A stretch of 64,000 nt of DNA from Deltaproteobacteria bacterium (GCA_016219185.1 JACRBZ010000066.1:233738-297737); one strand, 5' to 3'. Shown: positions 26,086 to 35,984, counted from the first letter of the stretch. The notes: generated by a model not told the origin, from the sequence alone. Numbers and translations: made by a program.

Positions 26086-27165
26086 ATGAAGCAGTATGTT
26101 TCCAGCGCTGTAGAACGATTATCCATTGATATTAACGCCATTGCCGAATTGATTGCAAGCACCCAGTTGCCGGACGGAGAAATACCCTGGAGCCCGAACG
26201 ATAAAACCGATCCCTGGGATCATGTCGAGGCGGCAATGGGACTGGTAACCGGCGGCCTTTTCAGTGAAGCCCGCCGGGCTTTTGAGTGGATGGCCCGAAC
26301 TCAGCTTGAAAATGGTAGCTGGTATGCCGCATACCGTAAAGGACTTCCTGAAGACAAAACCCAGGACTCCAACCAGTCCTCCTATATCGCGGTCGGCCTG
26401 TTCCATTATTACCTGGTGACAAAAGATAGGGCGTTTTTATGCGCCCTCTGGCCGGTGGTGCGATCTGCCATTGACTTTGCGGTCGGCCTTCAGGCCCCTG
26501 GCGGAGAAATCTACTGGGCCGTCAGCCCGGAAGGTCGTTTGGACCCCATGGCGCTTTTGACCGGTTCCAGTTCCGTGTATATGAGCATCAAGTGCGCGCT
26601 GGAAATTTCAAAAATTCTCAATGATCCCGTTCCTTCCTGGCAACAGGCCCTGAATCGGCTGGGAGAAGCCATTCGGAATAAACCGCATCATTTCAACATG
26701 ACCAAGTCCCGTTATTCGATGGACTGGTTTTATCCCATTCTTACCGGTGCCATTGCCGGAAACGAAGCTCGGCTGCGTATCGACCGGTTCTGGAAAAAAT
26801 TCATGGTGGAAGGGCAGGGGGTCCGTTGTGTGTCGGATCATCCCTGGGTGACGATCGCCGAAACTTCGGAGCTATGTCTGGCCCTGTGTGCCATGGGAAA
26901 TCATCGGCTTGCGGAGATCGTGTTCAACTGGATCTGCGACAAGCGCTATGAAGACGGCTCCTACTGGTGCGGCCATACCTATCCGGATATGACGATATGG
27001 CCTGAAGACAAGATCACCTGGACCAACGCCGTTGTTCTGATGGCAGCGGACGCCCTTTATCACCTGACGCCTGCCGCCGGCCTGTTCAGCCATCAGGCCT
27101 GGGGGCCGGAAGGTTTCAGCGGATCGGCTTTGCCCGCCACTTTCCCCAGCGGTTTCCAGAAGTAA
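26086..27165 (+). CDS. alpha/alpha-barrel prenyltransferase/squalene oxidase-like protein
   Basis: 359 aa, no signal peptide or membrane segment. Repeating helix-turn units (for example LIASTQLPDGEIPWS, MARTQLENGSWYAAY, CDKRYEDGSYWCGHTYP) match the toroid fold often annotated as prenyltransferase/squalene oxidase repeat. The aromatic, acidic pocket residues also resemble (alpha/alpha)6 glycoside-processing enzymes. The ATG at 26086 is chosen over the in-frame TTG at 26068. It sits between an RNase and a hexapeptide acyltransferase, with short gaps. The substrate is unknown; carbohydrate modification is as likely as isoprenoid chemistry. Confidence 0.65.
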   Translation: MKQYVSSAVERLSIDINAIAELIASTQLPDGEIPWSPNDKTDPWDHVEAAMGLVTGGLFSEARRAFEWMARTQLENGSWYAAYRKGLPEDKTQDSNQSSYIAVGLFHYYLVTKDRAFLCALWPVVRSAIDFAVGLQAPGGEIYWAVSPEGRLDPMALLTGSSSVYMSIKCALEISKILNDPVPSWQQALNRLGEAIRNKPHHFNMTKSRYSMDWFYPILTGAIAGNEARLRIDRFWKKFMVEGQGVRCVSDHPWVTIAETSELCLALCAMGNHRLAEIVFNWICDKRYEDGSYWCGHTYPDMTIWPEDKITWTNAVVLMAADALYHLTPAAGLFSHQAWGPEGFSGSALPATFPSGFQK

Positions 27166-27171
27166 GCGGTC

Positions 27172-27891
27172 ATGCGCAGGGATCACCGTCCTTACGGGAT
27201 GAAAAAGGCCTACCTTAAATTTCAGAACCTTTACGCCGATCACTTTCTCCGGCCCCATTTTGAACGATTCGGCAAGGGCCATGCGTTCATGAAACCCTGG
27301 AACGTCGAGGTATTCGGCGGACCAGTCGAACTGGGCGATTTTGCAACGGTCATTGCAACCCGGGATCAGATCATCCGTCTTTCCGTATGGTCGGTTCAGG
27401 AAGGCATGGGACGGATCGCCATCGGCAACTACTGCCTGATCTGCCCCGGGGTCAGAATCAGCTCGGGAAGCCAGATCACCATCGGAGACAACTGCATGAT
27501 GGCCAGCGGCGTCTATATTACGGATGCCGACTGGCATGGAATTTATGACCGGGCCGATTTCGGCAGGACCCTGCCGGTCAGCATTTCAGATAACGTCTGG
27601 ATCGGCGACCGGGCCATGATCTGCAAGGGCGTCAGTATCGGTGAAAACAGCATCATTGGCGCGGGATCCGTTGTGGTCGGTGCTGTTCCGGCCAATGTGA
27701 TTGCCGCCGGAAACCCGGCACGGGTGCTGAGGGAGCTGGACCCCGAAAAAGAAATGCGGACCCGCCGGGACTGGTTTACCGGCCACGTGCATTTGTCCGG
27801 GGAACTGGATGCGTGGGACAAGGCGATGTTAAAGGGGAATACCGCGATCAACTGGCTGCGATATCTGGTTTTTCCCCGAAAAGGGGATTGA
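27172..27891 (+). CDS. hexapeptide-repeat acyltransferase
   Basis: 239 aa. A left-handed beta-helix acyltransferase. Hexapeptide repeats run from about residue 80 to 185 (IGNYCLICPG, IGDNCMMASG, ISDNVWIGDR, IGENSIIGAGSVV), ending in the family's closing loop ANVIAAGNPARVL. An H in the DADWHGIYDRAD segment fits the catalytic histidine. It would acetylate or acylate a sugar or lipid headgroup in the cytoplasm. It starts 6 bases after the alpha-barrel gene, so the two likely work on the same glycan or surface component. Confidence 0.82.
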   Translation: MRRDHRPYGMKKAYLKFQNLYADHFLRPHFERFGKGHAFMKPWNVEVFGGPVELGDFATVIATRDQIIRLSVWSVQEGMGRIAIGNYCLICPGVRISSGSQITIGDNCMMASGVYITDADWHGIYDRADFGRTLPVSISDNVWIGDRAMICKGVSIGENSIIGAGSVVVGAVPANVIAAGNPARVLRELDPEKEMRTRRDWFTGHVHLSGELDAWDKAMLKGNTAINWLRYLVFPRKGD

Positions 27892-27909
27892 AAGCGTCAA
27901 AAATCCCTT
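27881..27909. terminator. weak hairpin between convergent genes
   Basis: AAGGGGATT (27881-27889) pairs imperfectly with AATCCCTT (27902-27909). It lies between the convergent acyltransferase and EAL-HDOD genes and could stop transcription from either side. There is no long T run. Confidence 0.3.
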
Positions 27910-27928
27910 AAAAACCGTAAATAAGACA

Positions 27929-29143
27929 TTAAGCAGATGCGGTCAGGGTGTCTGCCCATACCACGGCATCCCAGTACAGCATGGGAATCCGGTCATTATC
28001 CATGCCGATGGTCTCCGCGATCCGGGATACGGCCGCCCACTCCCCGGTTTCATAGGCGCGGACAAGGTTTAAAAAATCGGCCATTTCTCCGGTGTTCGAC
28101 ACCAGAGCGTTTCGAATGTCTGCTGAAAATGGCAGTTTATCGATCAGATGGTCCATCTGCTCATCCATGATGGCATCGATCAGTGAGAAAAGCCCCAGGG
28201 TAAAGAGTTCCGGGCTTCGGAGCCGCGTTTTCGTGTTTTCACAGAGCAGCTCGCAGAATCTGGCCCGGATCACCGATGCCCGGATCAGTTCATGGGGTTT
28301 GTTGTCGGCGAATGCGGACATTAAAATGATGGGGATAAAGCGGCGGATGCCGGCTTCGCCCAGACGCATGATGGCCTGCCGGATGGACGATATTTCCTGG
28401 CCCCGGCTGTAATACGGCGAGTTGATATAGCGAAGCAGCTTGAAGGAAACGGATACATCCCGGGAAATCAGCGTTTCCACGGTTGAAAACTGCATTTCTT
28501 CCCGGTTGACTTCAGCCATGATCTGAAGAAGCGATATTTTGCTCGGCGAGATATCCTGCGCTTTCAGAACCTGGGGTTTGCTGAAAAAATAGCCCTGAAA
28601 ATAGTCAAACCCCATTTCCAGGTATTTTTCATACTCTTCATACGTCTCCACTTTTTCAGCCAGAAATTTCACCGAATGGGCGGACAATTTGTTGAGGATA
28701 TCCTGCGCTTTTTCCGCAGGGGTTAATCGGATATCCACCTTGATGATTCCGGCCATTGCGATCAGCGGCTCAAGCGCCGGATCATAAATAAAGTCATCCA
28801 GGGCCAGTTGATAGCCGGCCGTGGTTATTTCCCGGCAGGCCAGTATCGTCGCTTCGGTGGGGAGCACATTTTCAAGGACTTCGACAATAAGGTTTTCCCT
28901 GGGGAACAGTAGCGGCATTTTCTGGAGCAGCAGCTCCTGGGTAAAATTAACAAACGATTTTTTTCCGCCGGTGATCTGATCGATTCCCATGCAGAAAAAA
29001 CTGTTGCTGAGCACATTGCTGCTGGCCTGATCGCCGTCAATATCGGGAAACGCATTGGAAAGGCCATCTCTGAATAACAGCTCGTATCCAAAAATTTCTT
29101 TCACTCTGTTAAAAATCGGCTGGCGGGCCAGATATACTTCCAT
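27929..29143 (-). CDS. EAL-like/HDOD signalling protein
   Basis: 404 aa, cytoplasmic. The N-terminal EAL-like domain (about 1-200) has YELLFRDG where active cyclic-di-GMP phosphodiesterases have EALLR, so it is probably a non-catalytic binding or scaffold domain. The C-terminal HDOD domain (about 200-390) contains SFKLLRYINSPYYSR and RQAIMRLGEAGIRRF. Such CdgJ-like proteins influence motility. The ATG at 29143 has AGGAG about 8 bases upstream and is preferred over the frame start at 29170. It follows the chemoreceptor on the same strand after 171 bases. Confidence 0.85.
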   Translation of the reverse strand: MEVYLARQPIFNRVKEIFGYELLFRDGLSNAFPDIDGDQASSNVLSNSFFCMGIDQITGGKKSFVNFTQELLLQKMPLLFPRENLIVEVLENVLPTEATILACREITTAGYQLALDDFIYDPALEPLIAMAGIIKVDIRLTPAEKAQDILNKLSAHSVKFLAEKVETYEEYEKYLEMGFDYFQGYFFSKPQVLKAQDISPSKISLLQIMAEVNREEMQFSTVETLISRDVSVSFKLLRYINSPYYSRGQEISSIRQAIMRLGEAGIRRFIPIILMSAFADNKPHELIRASVIRARFCELLCENTKTRLRSPELFTLGLFSLIDAIMDEQMDHLIDKLPFSADIRNALVSNTGEMADFLNLVRAYETGEWAAVSRIAETIGMDNDRIPMLYWDAVVWADTLTASA

Positions 29144-29226
29144 CGGGAAAATCTCCTGAATAGCCTTCAAATGGTGTTGTATTGAATACTCTCAAAAGCC
29201 ATTTCTCAGGTCAAGCACAAAGATAC

Positions 29227-29269
29227 TGCCGACACAGGGCCAGTATAAAGAACAGGGTTGGTGTCGGCA
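29227..29269 (-). repeat. 9-bp inverted repeat between chemoreceptor and HDOD gene
   Basis: TGCCGACAC (29227-29235) and GTGTCGGCA (29261-29269) are exact inverse copies with 25 bases between. It may be a loose hairpin in the read-through transcript or a protein-binding site for the HDOD gene. Confidence 0.35.
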
Positions 29270-29314
29270 TTCGCGAAACTCAATAAAACCATTTTAAAAG
29301 CCCGGCGCCTGCGA

Positions 29315-31324
29315 TCAGAAGTCCTTTAAGTCGCTGTCGTCCATGGGAATGATGTCATCGGGATTGATCTCTTCGGACCGGTGGAGTGAAAGGATTTTTT
29401 TCTTTGGAAGTTTTTTTGCAACGATCATCGCATTTTCTTGCGCGGTTTTGTTGTGTCCGGCGATGCCCGGACATCTGACTGCGCGAGACCGGCCCGCTGA
29501 TGCTTTGGATGCGCCGCCTACCATTGCAGCCAGTTCATTGACGAACGCTTTCAACTCTTCCGCCTGTGCGTTCAGTTCTTCGGATGCCGAAGCCGATTCC
29601 TCGGCATTGGCGGCATTCTGCTGGGTGACTTTATCCATTTCCGTAACCGCGATGTTCACCTGCTCGATACCCTGGGCCTGTTCGCTGGACGCAGCCGCGA
29701 TTTCACCCACCAGCTCGCCCACCTTTGCGGCGTTACTGGCCACTTCCTTGAAGGCGTCGTTGGTGGTCTTTACCAGCGCCGATCCATCGGTGACTTTTTT
29801 TACAGTGCCTTCAATGAGAATCGCGGTATTTTTGGCGGCTTCCGCGGCACGCATGGCCAGGTTTCTCACCTCATCGGCAACCACGGCAAAGCCGGCCCCG
29901 GCTTCTCCGGCTCTGGCAGCTTCCACGGCTGCATTAAGGGCCAGAAGGTTGGTCTGTAACGCGATCTCGTCAATGGTTTTGATGATTTTTGAGGTTTCCT
30001 CGCTGGCTGTCGTAATTTCCCGCATGGATGTGGTCAACTGGTTCATGGACGTGTTGGCCTTGATAACCACCTGGTTGGTCTGTTTCATCAGGGAATCGGC
30101 CTGGCCGGCATTGCTGGCGTTCTGCCTGGTCATGGAGGACATTTCTTCAAGGGAAGAAGATGTTTCCTCGATGGATGCGGCCTGCTGGGATGCGCCTTCC
30201 GCCAGGGACTGGCTGGCCGAAGATACCTCTGTGGCCGCGGATGCAACCTGTGCAGATCCCTCATCCAGACCTGAAGTGATGCGGTTTAAAAGGCGGGAGA
30301 TGGAAAGACTCAGCAGGATTCCGAAGATCAGTGCCGAGGTAAATCCGGCGGCTGTGCCGGAAATGGACAGGATTTGTGCCAGCCGCGAGCCCGAAGCCGC
30401 CTGTTTCTGTGAGGCTGCGGCTTTTCCCAGAGTCGTCTGGAGGATTTTGTCCAGACGACCGCCGGCATCGTTCATTTTCTGGGCCAGTTCGTTCATGGCC
30501 ATCTGGTTCATTCCAAGATATAATTCCCCTGCCTTGACGCTTTCCTGCCTGAGCACTTCAAACCCCTTGAATACGGACTCGGCATCAGCGGCCATCCGGG
30601 TTTTATAGGCTGAAAACGCTTCATCGGTTTTTTCCTGTTTGATTAGCTCCTTGACGGTTTTGACGGAATGATGAAACGCCTCATGCGCCTGGGTAATATC
30701 CTGCAACGCTTTTTGGATGATCGGGTTCTCGACTTTCAAAGCGGCTTTCCACTTTCCAAAAGCGCAGGCCGCGGCGTCTTCTCCGCCGTCAAACATTGCT
30801 TTATTCACGATGAGTTCCAGCGTTTTGTTCATCAGCAGGTAATGGTCTCCTCGAAAGGCATCAAGCTTTTGAATCATGCTCGCGGGATTCAATATGCCGG
30901 TCTTGTCCAGATCTTTTGATTTGCTGATAAGCGCTTCTCCGATTTTATCGTATTCCTGAAGGATGCCCGTCACTTCACGCCAGGAACCGGTCTCCTCGGG
31001 TTGTTTGGGAAGGGATTCATATTCTTCAATGACTTTTTGCTTTTGCGTGCTTTCCTGTGCGACAAGGGCATACTGCCTTTCCCTTCTGGCCAGATCGATT
31101 TCAGGGCTTAAAAGGGTTCGCTGGATTCTGGAGATTGCTGCGACATTTCCCTTTATCGTCAGCAGGTTCTTGACTGAGGGAAGGTTGTCCTGCGATAAAC
31201 TCGTCAGATTCCGGTTCAGAATGGTGATGCCATACATGCCGACCGTGCCCACAAGCAGCGTAAGTAATGCTACAATCGAAAATGACGAGATCAGCTTCGT
31301 ATTCAATTTAAGTGACGAAAACAT
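29315..31324 (-). CDS. methyl-accepting chemotaxis protein
   Basis: 669 aa, inner-membrane chemoreceptor. The first helix is at about 10-31. A periplasmic four-helix region of ~290 residues follows, then a second helix near 320-345 and a short HAMP-like linker. The signalling domain has the hairpin tip [22 protein letters not shown]. Within the periplasmic part, an H...CAFGKW...AHEAFHH pattern (about 165-225) resembles the zinc-binding CZB fold, more often found in cytoplasm. An acidic tail ends ...MDDSDLKDF, and no CheR-tethering pentapeptide is seen. It starts 29 bases after the receiver gene and is probably co-transcribed with it. Confidence 0.9.
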   Translation of the reverse strand: MFSSLKLNTKLISSFSIVALLTLLVGTVGMYGITILNRNLTSLSQDNLPSVKNLLTIKGNVAAISRIQRTLLSPEIDLARRERQYALVAQESTQKQKVIEEYESLPKQPEETGSWREVTGILQEYDKIGEALISKSKDLDKTGILNPASMIQKLDAFRGDHYLLMNKTLELIVNKAMFDGGEDAAACAFGKWKAALKVENPIIQKALQDITQAHEAFHHSVKTVKELIKQEKTDEAFSAYKTRMAADAESVFKGFEVLRQESVKAGELYLGMNQMAMNELAQKMNDAGGRLDKILQTTLGKAAASQKQAASGSRLAQILSISGTAAGFTSALIFGILLSLSISRLLNRITSGLDEGSAQVASAATEVSSASQSLAEGASQQAASIEETSSSLEEMSSMTRQNASNAGQADSLMKQTNQVVIKANTSMNQLTTSMREITTASEETSKIIKTIDEIALQTNLLALNAAVEAARAGEAGAGFAVVADEVRNLAMRAAEAAKNTAILIEGTVKKVTDGSALVKTTNDAFKEVASNAAKVGELVGEIAAASSEQAQGIEQVNIAVTEMDKVTQQNAANAEESASASEELNAQAEELKAFVNELAAMVGGASKASAGRSRAVRCPGIAGHNKTAQENAMIVAKKLPKKKILSLHRSEEINPDDIIPMDDSDLKDF

Positions 31325-31353
31325 GATTGGCTCCTTATTGTGCTTAAAGGGGG

Positions 31354-31773
31354 TTATGAATTCCGAGCGTTATGCAGCCGTTCTTCTATGTGGCTGATGG
31401 TGGACATGATCTTTCCGGGGGTCAGGGGATTCTGGGTAAATGCATCTTTTTCCGGATTCAGCATGTCTGTAATCCAGTTCATGTTCCCCAGTCCGGAAAT
31501 GATAATGATTGAAACAGACGCATGATGACGGTGAATCCAATCAATAAATTCAATGCCGCCGGGATGTTGCTCCAGAAAAATGCGAATCACCAGATCAAAG
31601 GGGAGGCGGATTTTCCGCGAAGTGATGATTTTTCGCTTCGCATCCTCGTCTCCGAATGCCGAATCCATGACAAAGCCGTTTCGGCGAAGATGCCGAATGA
31701 TGGAATGCTTGAGCTCTGCTTCTTCATCGACCACCAGTATGCGTTTAATGTATTTTAGCATATAATTACTCAT
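31354..31773 (-). CDS. degenerate (pseudo) receiver domain protein
   Basis: 139 aa, single receiver-like domain. The acidic start (ILVVDEEAE) and the Ser position (IIIISG) are kept. The phosphoacceptor aspartate is missing: the strand reads [10 protein letters not shown], with R or I where Asp is expected. The conserved Lys before the last loop is Asn (FTQNPLTP). It is therefore unlikely to be phosphorylated and may work by binding or as an atypical receiver. First gene of a probable receiver, chemoreceptor, HDOD unit read from a candidate sigma-54 promoter at 31806. Confidence 0.75.
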   Translation of the reverse strand: MSNYMLKYIKRILVVDEEAELKHSIIRHLRRNGFVMDSAFGDEDAKRKIITSRKIRLPFDLVIRIFLEQHPGGIEFIDWIHRHHASVSIIIISGLGNMNWITDMLNPEKDAFTQNPLTPGKIMSTISHIEERLHNARNS

Positions 31774-31805
31774 ACCCCACTTCTGCGATGTATCGACTTA
31801 AATAC

Positions 31806-31821
31806 AGCAGGATTCATGCCA
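31806..31821 (-). promoter_or_regulatory. candidate sigma-54 promoter
   Basis: On the minus strand TGGCATGAATCCTGCT matches TGGCACG-N4-TTGCW, with GG and GC at the right 12-base spacing and two mismatches. The expected +1 is about 20 bases before the receiver gene start. Confidence 0.5.
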
Positions 31822-31909
31822 GATTAGTATCGGGCTGGTATCATTCAGTATCATATTGATATCATGAGAATAATAAAAATACATACATTGGGGGTGCCAG
31901 GGGTAGTTG

Positions 31910-31926
31910 GTGACATAAATGTCGCG
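31910..31926 (-). promoter_or_regulatory. palindromic site 1, possible enhancer-binding site
   Basis: GTGACATAAATGTCGCG. Its reverse complement fits the pattern GCGAC-N6-TGTC shared with two other sites upstream. Confidence 0.4.
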
Positions 31927-32000
31927 TGCGGATGTAACACAGCGGGAAGAGGAAGGAAAAAGGCGACAGAAGAATCCGATATGATATACAAATAAAACTT

Positions 32001-32016
32001 ACGACATTTAGGTCGC
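32001..32016 (-). promoter_or_regulatory. palindromic site 2, possible enhancer-binding site
   Basis: ACGACATTTAGGTCGC; the reverse complement reads GCGACCTAAATGTCGT, a near match to site 3. Confidence 0.4.
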
Positions 32017-32022
32017 AGGCAT

Positions 32023-32038
32023 GCGACACAATTGTCGT
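32023..32038 (-). promoter_or_regulatory. palindromic site 3, possible enhancer-binding site
   Basis: GCGACACAATTGTCGT, an imperfect dyad 6 bases from site 2 and in the opposite orientation. Confidence 0.4.
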
Positions 32039-32154
32039 GCTCCGGATTTTACGCCGCGATCGGTGCCCGAATGATTAACAGCCGCAAACCATGTCATCTT
32101 CCCCCGGTTTTCAAGGATAAGATTCGGAAATGGCATCAACCTTGAAACAGTCAA

Positions 32155-32871
32155 TCAGTATCTCCATTTCGCATGATGCACGGGCAAGCGATTCAGTATG
32201 TCTCGATGATGCCGCCACATGGGCATGAACTGCTCCATCAGGGCCAGGAAGCGGCTATTGTGCGAGGGTTCGAGGAAATGAACCATCTCATGAACAACGA
32301 TGTATTCAAGACATTCGCGCGGTTTCTTCGCAAGTTCGGTGTTGAGCCGGATGCCTCGGGTGGCCGGACTGCAACTGCCCCATTTTGTCTTCATCCGTTG
32401 CACGAAGAACCTTTCCACTTTCACCCGCAGGATCGGTTCCCATTTTGTAATCAATGACTGGACTGCTTGCCTGAGTTGGTCCCGGCACCACGCCTCAACG
32501 ATGGCCTGTTTTTTCTCCCCATGCGTTCCAGGTCGTACCCGAAGGAACATCTTGCTGTGTCTGAGCCCCGCAAGCGGTGGCTCTTCACTTTCGGTGACCT
32601 TGAGCAGGTAACGCTTGCCCCAGACATAGTGACTTTCGCGGTCGAGATATTCGCGCGGAGATTCGCGTTCCTGGTCCCGAAGTTTGCGTTGCTGCTGCCT
32701 GATCCAGTCGAGTCTGGAAATCGCGAACACGCGGATGGTGTCGAGGCTCATGTGCATTGGTGCCGAAATGCGCACGCTGCCGGTCGGAGGATACACGCTG
32801 AGATGCACATTCTTTATGTCCTTTTGCACGACATCAAGAACTATCTCGCCAAGCTCGATCTGTGTTACCAT
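32155..32871 (-). CDS. YgjP/SprT-like zinc metallopeptidase (DUF45)
   Basis: 238 aa. The zinc-binding motif is HEMVH (194-198) with a third histidine at 204 (EPSHNSRF), preceded by the family block KTKWGSCSP (162-170). These proteins are frequently the last gene of type I restriction operons; their role there is not established. The start overlaps the hsdR stop by one base (TGATG), with GGAG inside hsdR, so it is translated by coupling. Last gene of the restriction island. Confidence 0.85.
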   Translation of the reverse strand: MVTQIELGEIVLDVVQKDIKNVHLSVYPPTGSVRISAPMHMSLDTIRVFAISRLDWIRQQQRKLRDQERESPREYLDRESHYVWGKRYLLKVTESEEPPLAGLRHSKMFLRVRPGTHGEKKQAIVEAWCRDQLRQAVQSLITKWEPILRVKVERFFVQRMKTKWGSCSPATRGIRLNTELAKKPRECLEYIVVHEMVHFLEPSHNSRFLALMEQFMPMWRHHRDILNRLPVHHAKWRY

Positions 32872-35800
32872 CAGTACTCCTGCTGTTGTTTAACGATGAG
32901 AAAGATACGCTCCACCTCGGCCTCATCTTGTAATACGCCATATAACGCCGACTTGATGACCTGTTCGCGGGTTTGCACACCGCGCCAGCTATCGGGTCGC
33001 GTCTGCTTCACTGTTTCATCAATGGTTTGGGCCAGCTTCAAATAGCCGGCGGTTTCCTCGGCCAGGCTTTCTCTCTTTTCCATCCCCCTCGGCTTTTTAA
33101 GATTGTCGTAGAGGGCGCGTAGTGCGGGACTCTTCTTGAGCGGTTCCGGCGTATCCTCCGCCAGCCCTGTCTGCACATTCTTTGCCAGTGCGGCGATTCG
33201 TTTCAGATACGCCTCATAATCAATCCGCTTGGCTCTGAGGTCCGCGATGATCTCATCCAGCAGGGCCGACATCGTGTTATAGAACGCCGGATTGTTCAGG
33301 TGTTCCTTGATGATTTTGCTACGGACATTGTTCGCGATGGTTTCGGCAATCGCTCCCACGTTGCCCTTGATTCCGCCGGGAAGGCTGTTGATGGCAGCGG
33401 CGATGCCGGACTTTACAATCAGCTCCAGGAGTGTCAAGTCATCGAAGGGCGAAATCTTCCTCGGTGCATCGGCCTCGATATAAGTGTCGATAAGATGCCG
33501 CATGTCGGCCTCGTAGGCTTTGAGGTCAATGGTCTCCCCGCTTGCTTTGCGGATGATCTCCCGCAGCTTGAGGGAGCGGTCGATATCCTGTATGATCCGT
33601 TTAATTTCCGACACGTTGTAACCGGCTGCCTCCATTTCGTCCGCAATATTCGCATACGCGCGCACCAGAGCGGCGGTGGCTTTGTAGAGGGCCACGCGCT
33701 GCGGTTCGCGTGCCTTGAGATCGTCGGGAATCTCGGAATTGCCGCAGAAGTAGTGGATGTGCTCCAGCTCGCCCTTGGGCGGCTTAACCGGCTCACATAG
33801 CAGCGCGATGGCTTCGAACGCATTGTCCAGACGTTCACGGCCCCTGGCCAGGCGATCATGCAGCAGAACTTCAGGCTCTGCGCCGTCAGCGCTGTGATCC
33901 AGCTCTGAGGTGTAAACGGCAATGGCGTTCTCGACTTTCTTGAAGAGGTCCTTGTAGTCCACGATGTAGCCGAAGTCCTTGTCTTCGCCATCGAGCCGGT
34001 TGGTGCGGCAGATGGCTTGAAAAAGACCGTGGTCCTGCATGGACTTGTCGATGTAAAGATAGGTGCAGCCCGGCGCGTCAAAACCGGTGAGCAGCTTGTC
34101 CACCACTACCAGCAGTCTCATGTTGGCGGTCTGTTCCTTGAATAATTTTTTGACGTTGTCCTCGTAGCTCTCGGTTTTGGATTTCCCCGGCAACGATTCC
34201 ACGCTTTGCAGCAGCGCGGTGTAGATGTTGTAGATGAACTGTTTGTCCGTCTCGGTGTTCGCGCCGGTCTCCTCCAGTGTGACGTCCCGGGACTGCGGAT
34301 TGTAGGAGGTGACCACCGTGCACTTTCCCTTGAAGACCGTCTTCTGAAACAGATCGAAGTATTTGCAAGCCTCATGGATGCTGGATGCCACCAGCATCGC
34401 ATTGCCCCGCTGGTTGGAGAGGCGAGGCTTCACGGCAAAGTCGAACACGATGTCGCTCACCACGCGCTCCATGCGCGAGCGCGAACTCAGCACGTTCTGC
34501 ATCGTGCCCCACTGCTCGCGCAGGGCTGCCTTCTGCCAGTCATTCAAGCCCCTGGTCTTGGCATCGAACCAGGCGTCGATTTTGTCCACCGAACCGAGGT
34601 GCTGGTCGATATCGCGCGCCTCATAGAGAAGATCGAGCACCACCCCGTCCGCCACGCCTTCGCTGAATTTATAAGTGTGGATGTAGCCGCCGAAGACTTC
34701 GAGGCTGGTCTGCTTGTCCTGCTTCAGGAGCGGCGTACCGGTAAAGCCGATGAAGACCGCACCGGGCATCAGTGCCTTCATCGTGCGTTGCAGCTTGCCG
34801 CTCTGGGTGCGGTGGCACTCGTCCACGAAAACGAATAATTCCCCCACGGTCCGGCAGGGTTGTGCCGCCAGTTCCTTGATGAAGGCGTCAAAATCATCCA
34901 CACCCTTTCGCCCGAACTTGTGGATCAGCGAGCAGAGCAGACGCGGCCTGGCCTGGCCGAGCTGCGTCATCAGGTCGCGACCGCTGCTGGTGCGTTTGAT
35001 GGCCTCTCCCGCATCGGTGAAGACATTCTCGATCTGCTTATCCAGTTCATCCCGGTCGGTCACAATCACCATACGGGCCTTGGGCTTGTTCTCCAGAATC
35101 CACTTGGCCAGCAGCACCATCACGATGCTTTTCCCGCTGCCCTGCGTGTGCCAGATGATGCCGCCCTTGTAGGTGTTAACATGCTGCTGGGCGGCCTTGA
35201 TGCCGAAATACTGGTGCACTCGGGGCAGCTTCTTCTTGCCACCGTCAAAGAGCACGAAGTCGTGCATGAGCTCGATCAGCCGGTCTTTGCGGCACATCTT
35301 GAGCAGATACTTGTCAAGCTTGAAACGGCTGTTGTCTGCCTCATCCTCTTTCCAATTGAGGAAATACTTCTCCTCCGTGCCGACCGTGCCGTATTTCATC
35401 CCCTCAGAGTCGTTGCCCGCAAAGATGAACTGCACGGTGCTGAAGAACCAGGCGTTGAACTCCGGCTGCTGGTTGGAAATATTCTGCCGGATACCGTCAC
35501 CGATGGAGATACGGCTGTTTTTAAGCTCAATCACGCCGACGGCAATACCGTTGACGTATAGCACCAGGTCAGGCCGCCGCGCGTGGTTGCCGCGAAGCGT
35601 CACTTCCTCGGCCATGGCGAAGTCGTTTTGCTCCGGCTGCTCCCAATTGATGAGCTTGACCGTCTCTGTGACTTGGCCGGCCTCGATCTTCACCGGCACA
35701 CCGTAGCGGAGCAGGCTGTAAACCTTCTTGTTGTTGTCGTAGAGGCTGCGGTTGGGATTGCCCGCTTCGGTGCGCAGCTCGTGAATCGCCTTGACAATTT

Positions 35801-35969
35801 GCGCCGGGTTGTAGCCATTCCTGGTGAGGTAAGCAGTAAGCAGCTTTTCATCAATGTTGCTGCTGTCCAGGCGGTCGGTCCAGTCACCGAGGATTCGGTA
35901 ACCGAGTTCATCCCGGAACAGGGCAATCACACGGTTCTGTGTCTCACGCTCTGGTTGGCCGATGTTCAT
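32871..35969 (-). CDS. hsdR: type I restriction enzyme, R (endonuclease/translocase) subunit
   Basis: 1032 aa. The PD-(D/E)xK nuclease has D134, E148 and K150 in RRPDLVLYVNGIAVGVIELK. The superfamily 2 motor has Walker A TQGSGKS (275-281) and the DECH box (383-386). The C-terminal helical part probably docks on HsdM/HsdS. It translocates DNA and cleaves away from unmodified sites. It lies 15 bases after the DUF4062 gene (RBS GAGGG) and overlaps the metallopeptidase by one base. Full length for the family. Confidence 0.93.
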   Translation of the reverse strand: MNIGQPERETQNRVIALFRDELGYRILGDWTDRLDSSNIDEKLLTAYLTRNGYNPAQIVKAIHELRTEAGNPNRSLYDNNKKVYSLLRYGVPVKIEAGQVTETVKLINWEQPEQNDFAMAEEVTLRGNHARRPDLVLYVNGIAVGVIELKNSRISIGDGIRQNISNQQPEFNAWFFSTVQFIFAGNDSEGMKYGTVGTEEKYFLNWKEDEADNSRFKLDKYLLKMCRKDRLIELMHDFVLFDGGKKKLPRVHQYFGIKAAQQHVNTYKGGIIWHTQGSGKSIVMVLLAKWILENKPKARMVIVTDRDELDKQIENVFTDAGEAIKRTSSGRDLMTQLGQARPRLLCSLIHKFGRKGVDDFDAFIKELAAQPCRTVGELFVFVDECHRTQSGKLQRTMKALMPGAVFIGFTGTPLLKQDKQTSLEVFGGYIHTYKFSEGVADGVVLDLLYEARDIDQHLGSVDKIDAWFDAKTRGLNDWQKAALREQWGTMQNVLSSRSRMERVVSDIVFDFAVKPRLSNQRGNAMLVASSIHEACKYFDLFQKTVFKGKCTVVTSYNPQSRDVTLEETGANTETDKQFIYNIYTALLQSVESLPGKSKTESYEDNVKKLFKEQTANMRLLVVVDKLLTGFDAPGCTYLYIDKSMQDHGLFQAICRTNRLDGEDKDFGYIVDYKDLFKKVENAIAVYTSELDHSADGAEPEVLLHDRLARGRERLDNAFEAIALLCEPVKPPKGELEHIHYFCGNSEIPDDLKAREPQRVALYKATAALVRAYANIADEMEAAGYNVSEIKRIIQDIDRSLKLREIIRKASGETIDLKAYEADMRHLIDTYIEADAPRKISPFDDLTLLELIVKSGIAAAINSLPGGIKGNVGAIAETIANNVRSKIIKEHLNNPAFYNTMSALLDEIIADLRAKRIDYEAYLKRIAALAKNVQTGLAEDTPEPLKKSPALRALYDNLKKPRGMEKRESLAEETAGYLKLAQTIDETVKQTRPDSWRGVQTREQVIKSALYGVLQDEAEVERIFLIVKQQQEY

Positions 35970-35984
35970 GTTATACCCTCACTA

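Larger units (their letters stand above)
31774..32154 (-). other. regulatory intergenic region
   Basis: About 380 bases with no gene. It holds a candidate sigma-54 promoter and three similar palindromic sites (listed separately). Confidence 0.5.

Noticed and set aside
29343..30608. 421-codon open frame on the plus strand
   Set aside because: It lies antisense inside the chemoreceptor gene, whose protein sequence is clearly real; the antisense product has no domain.
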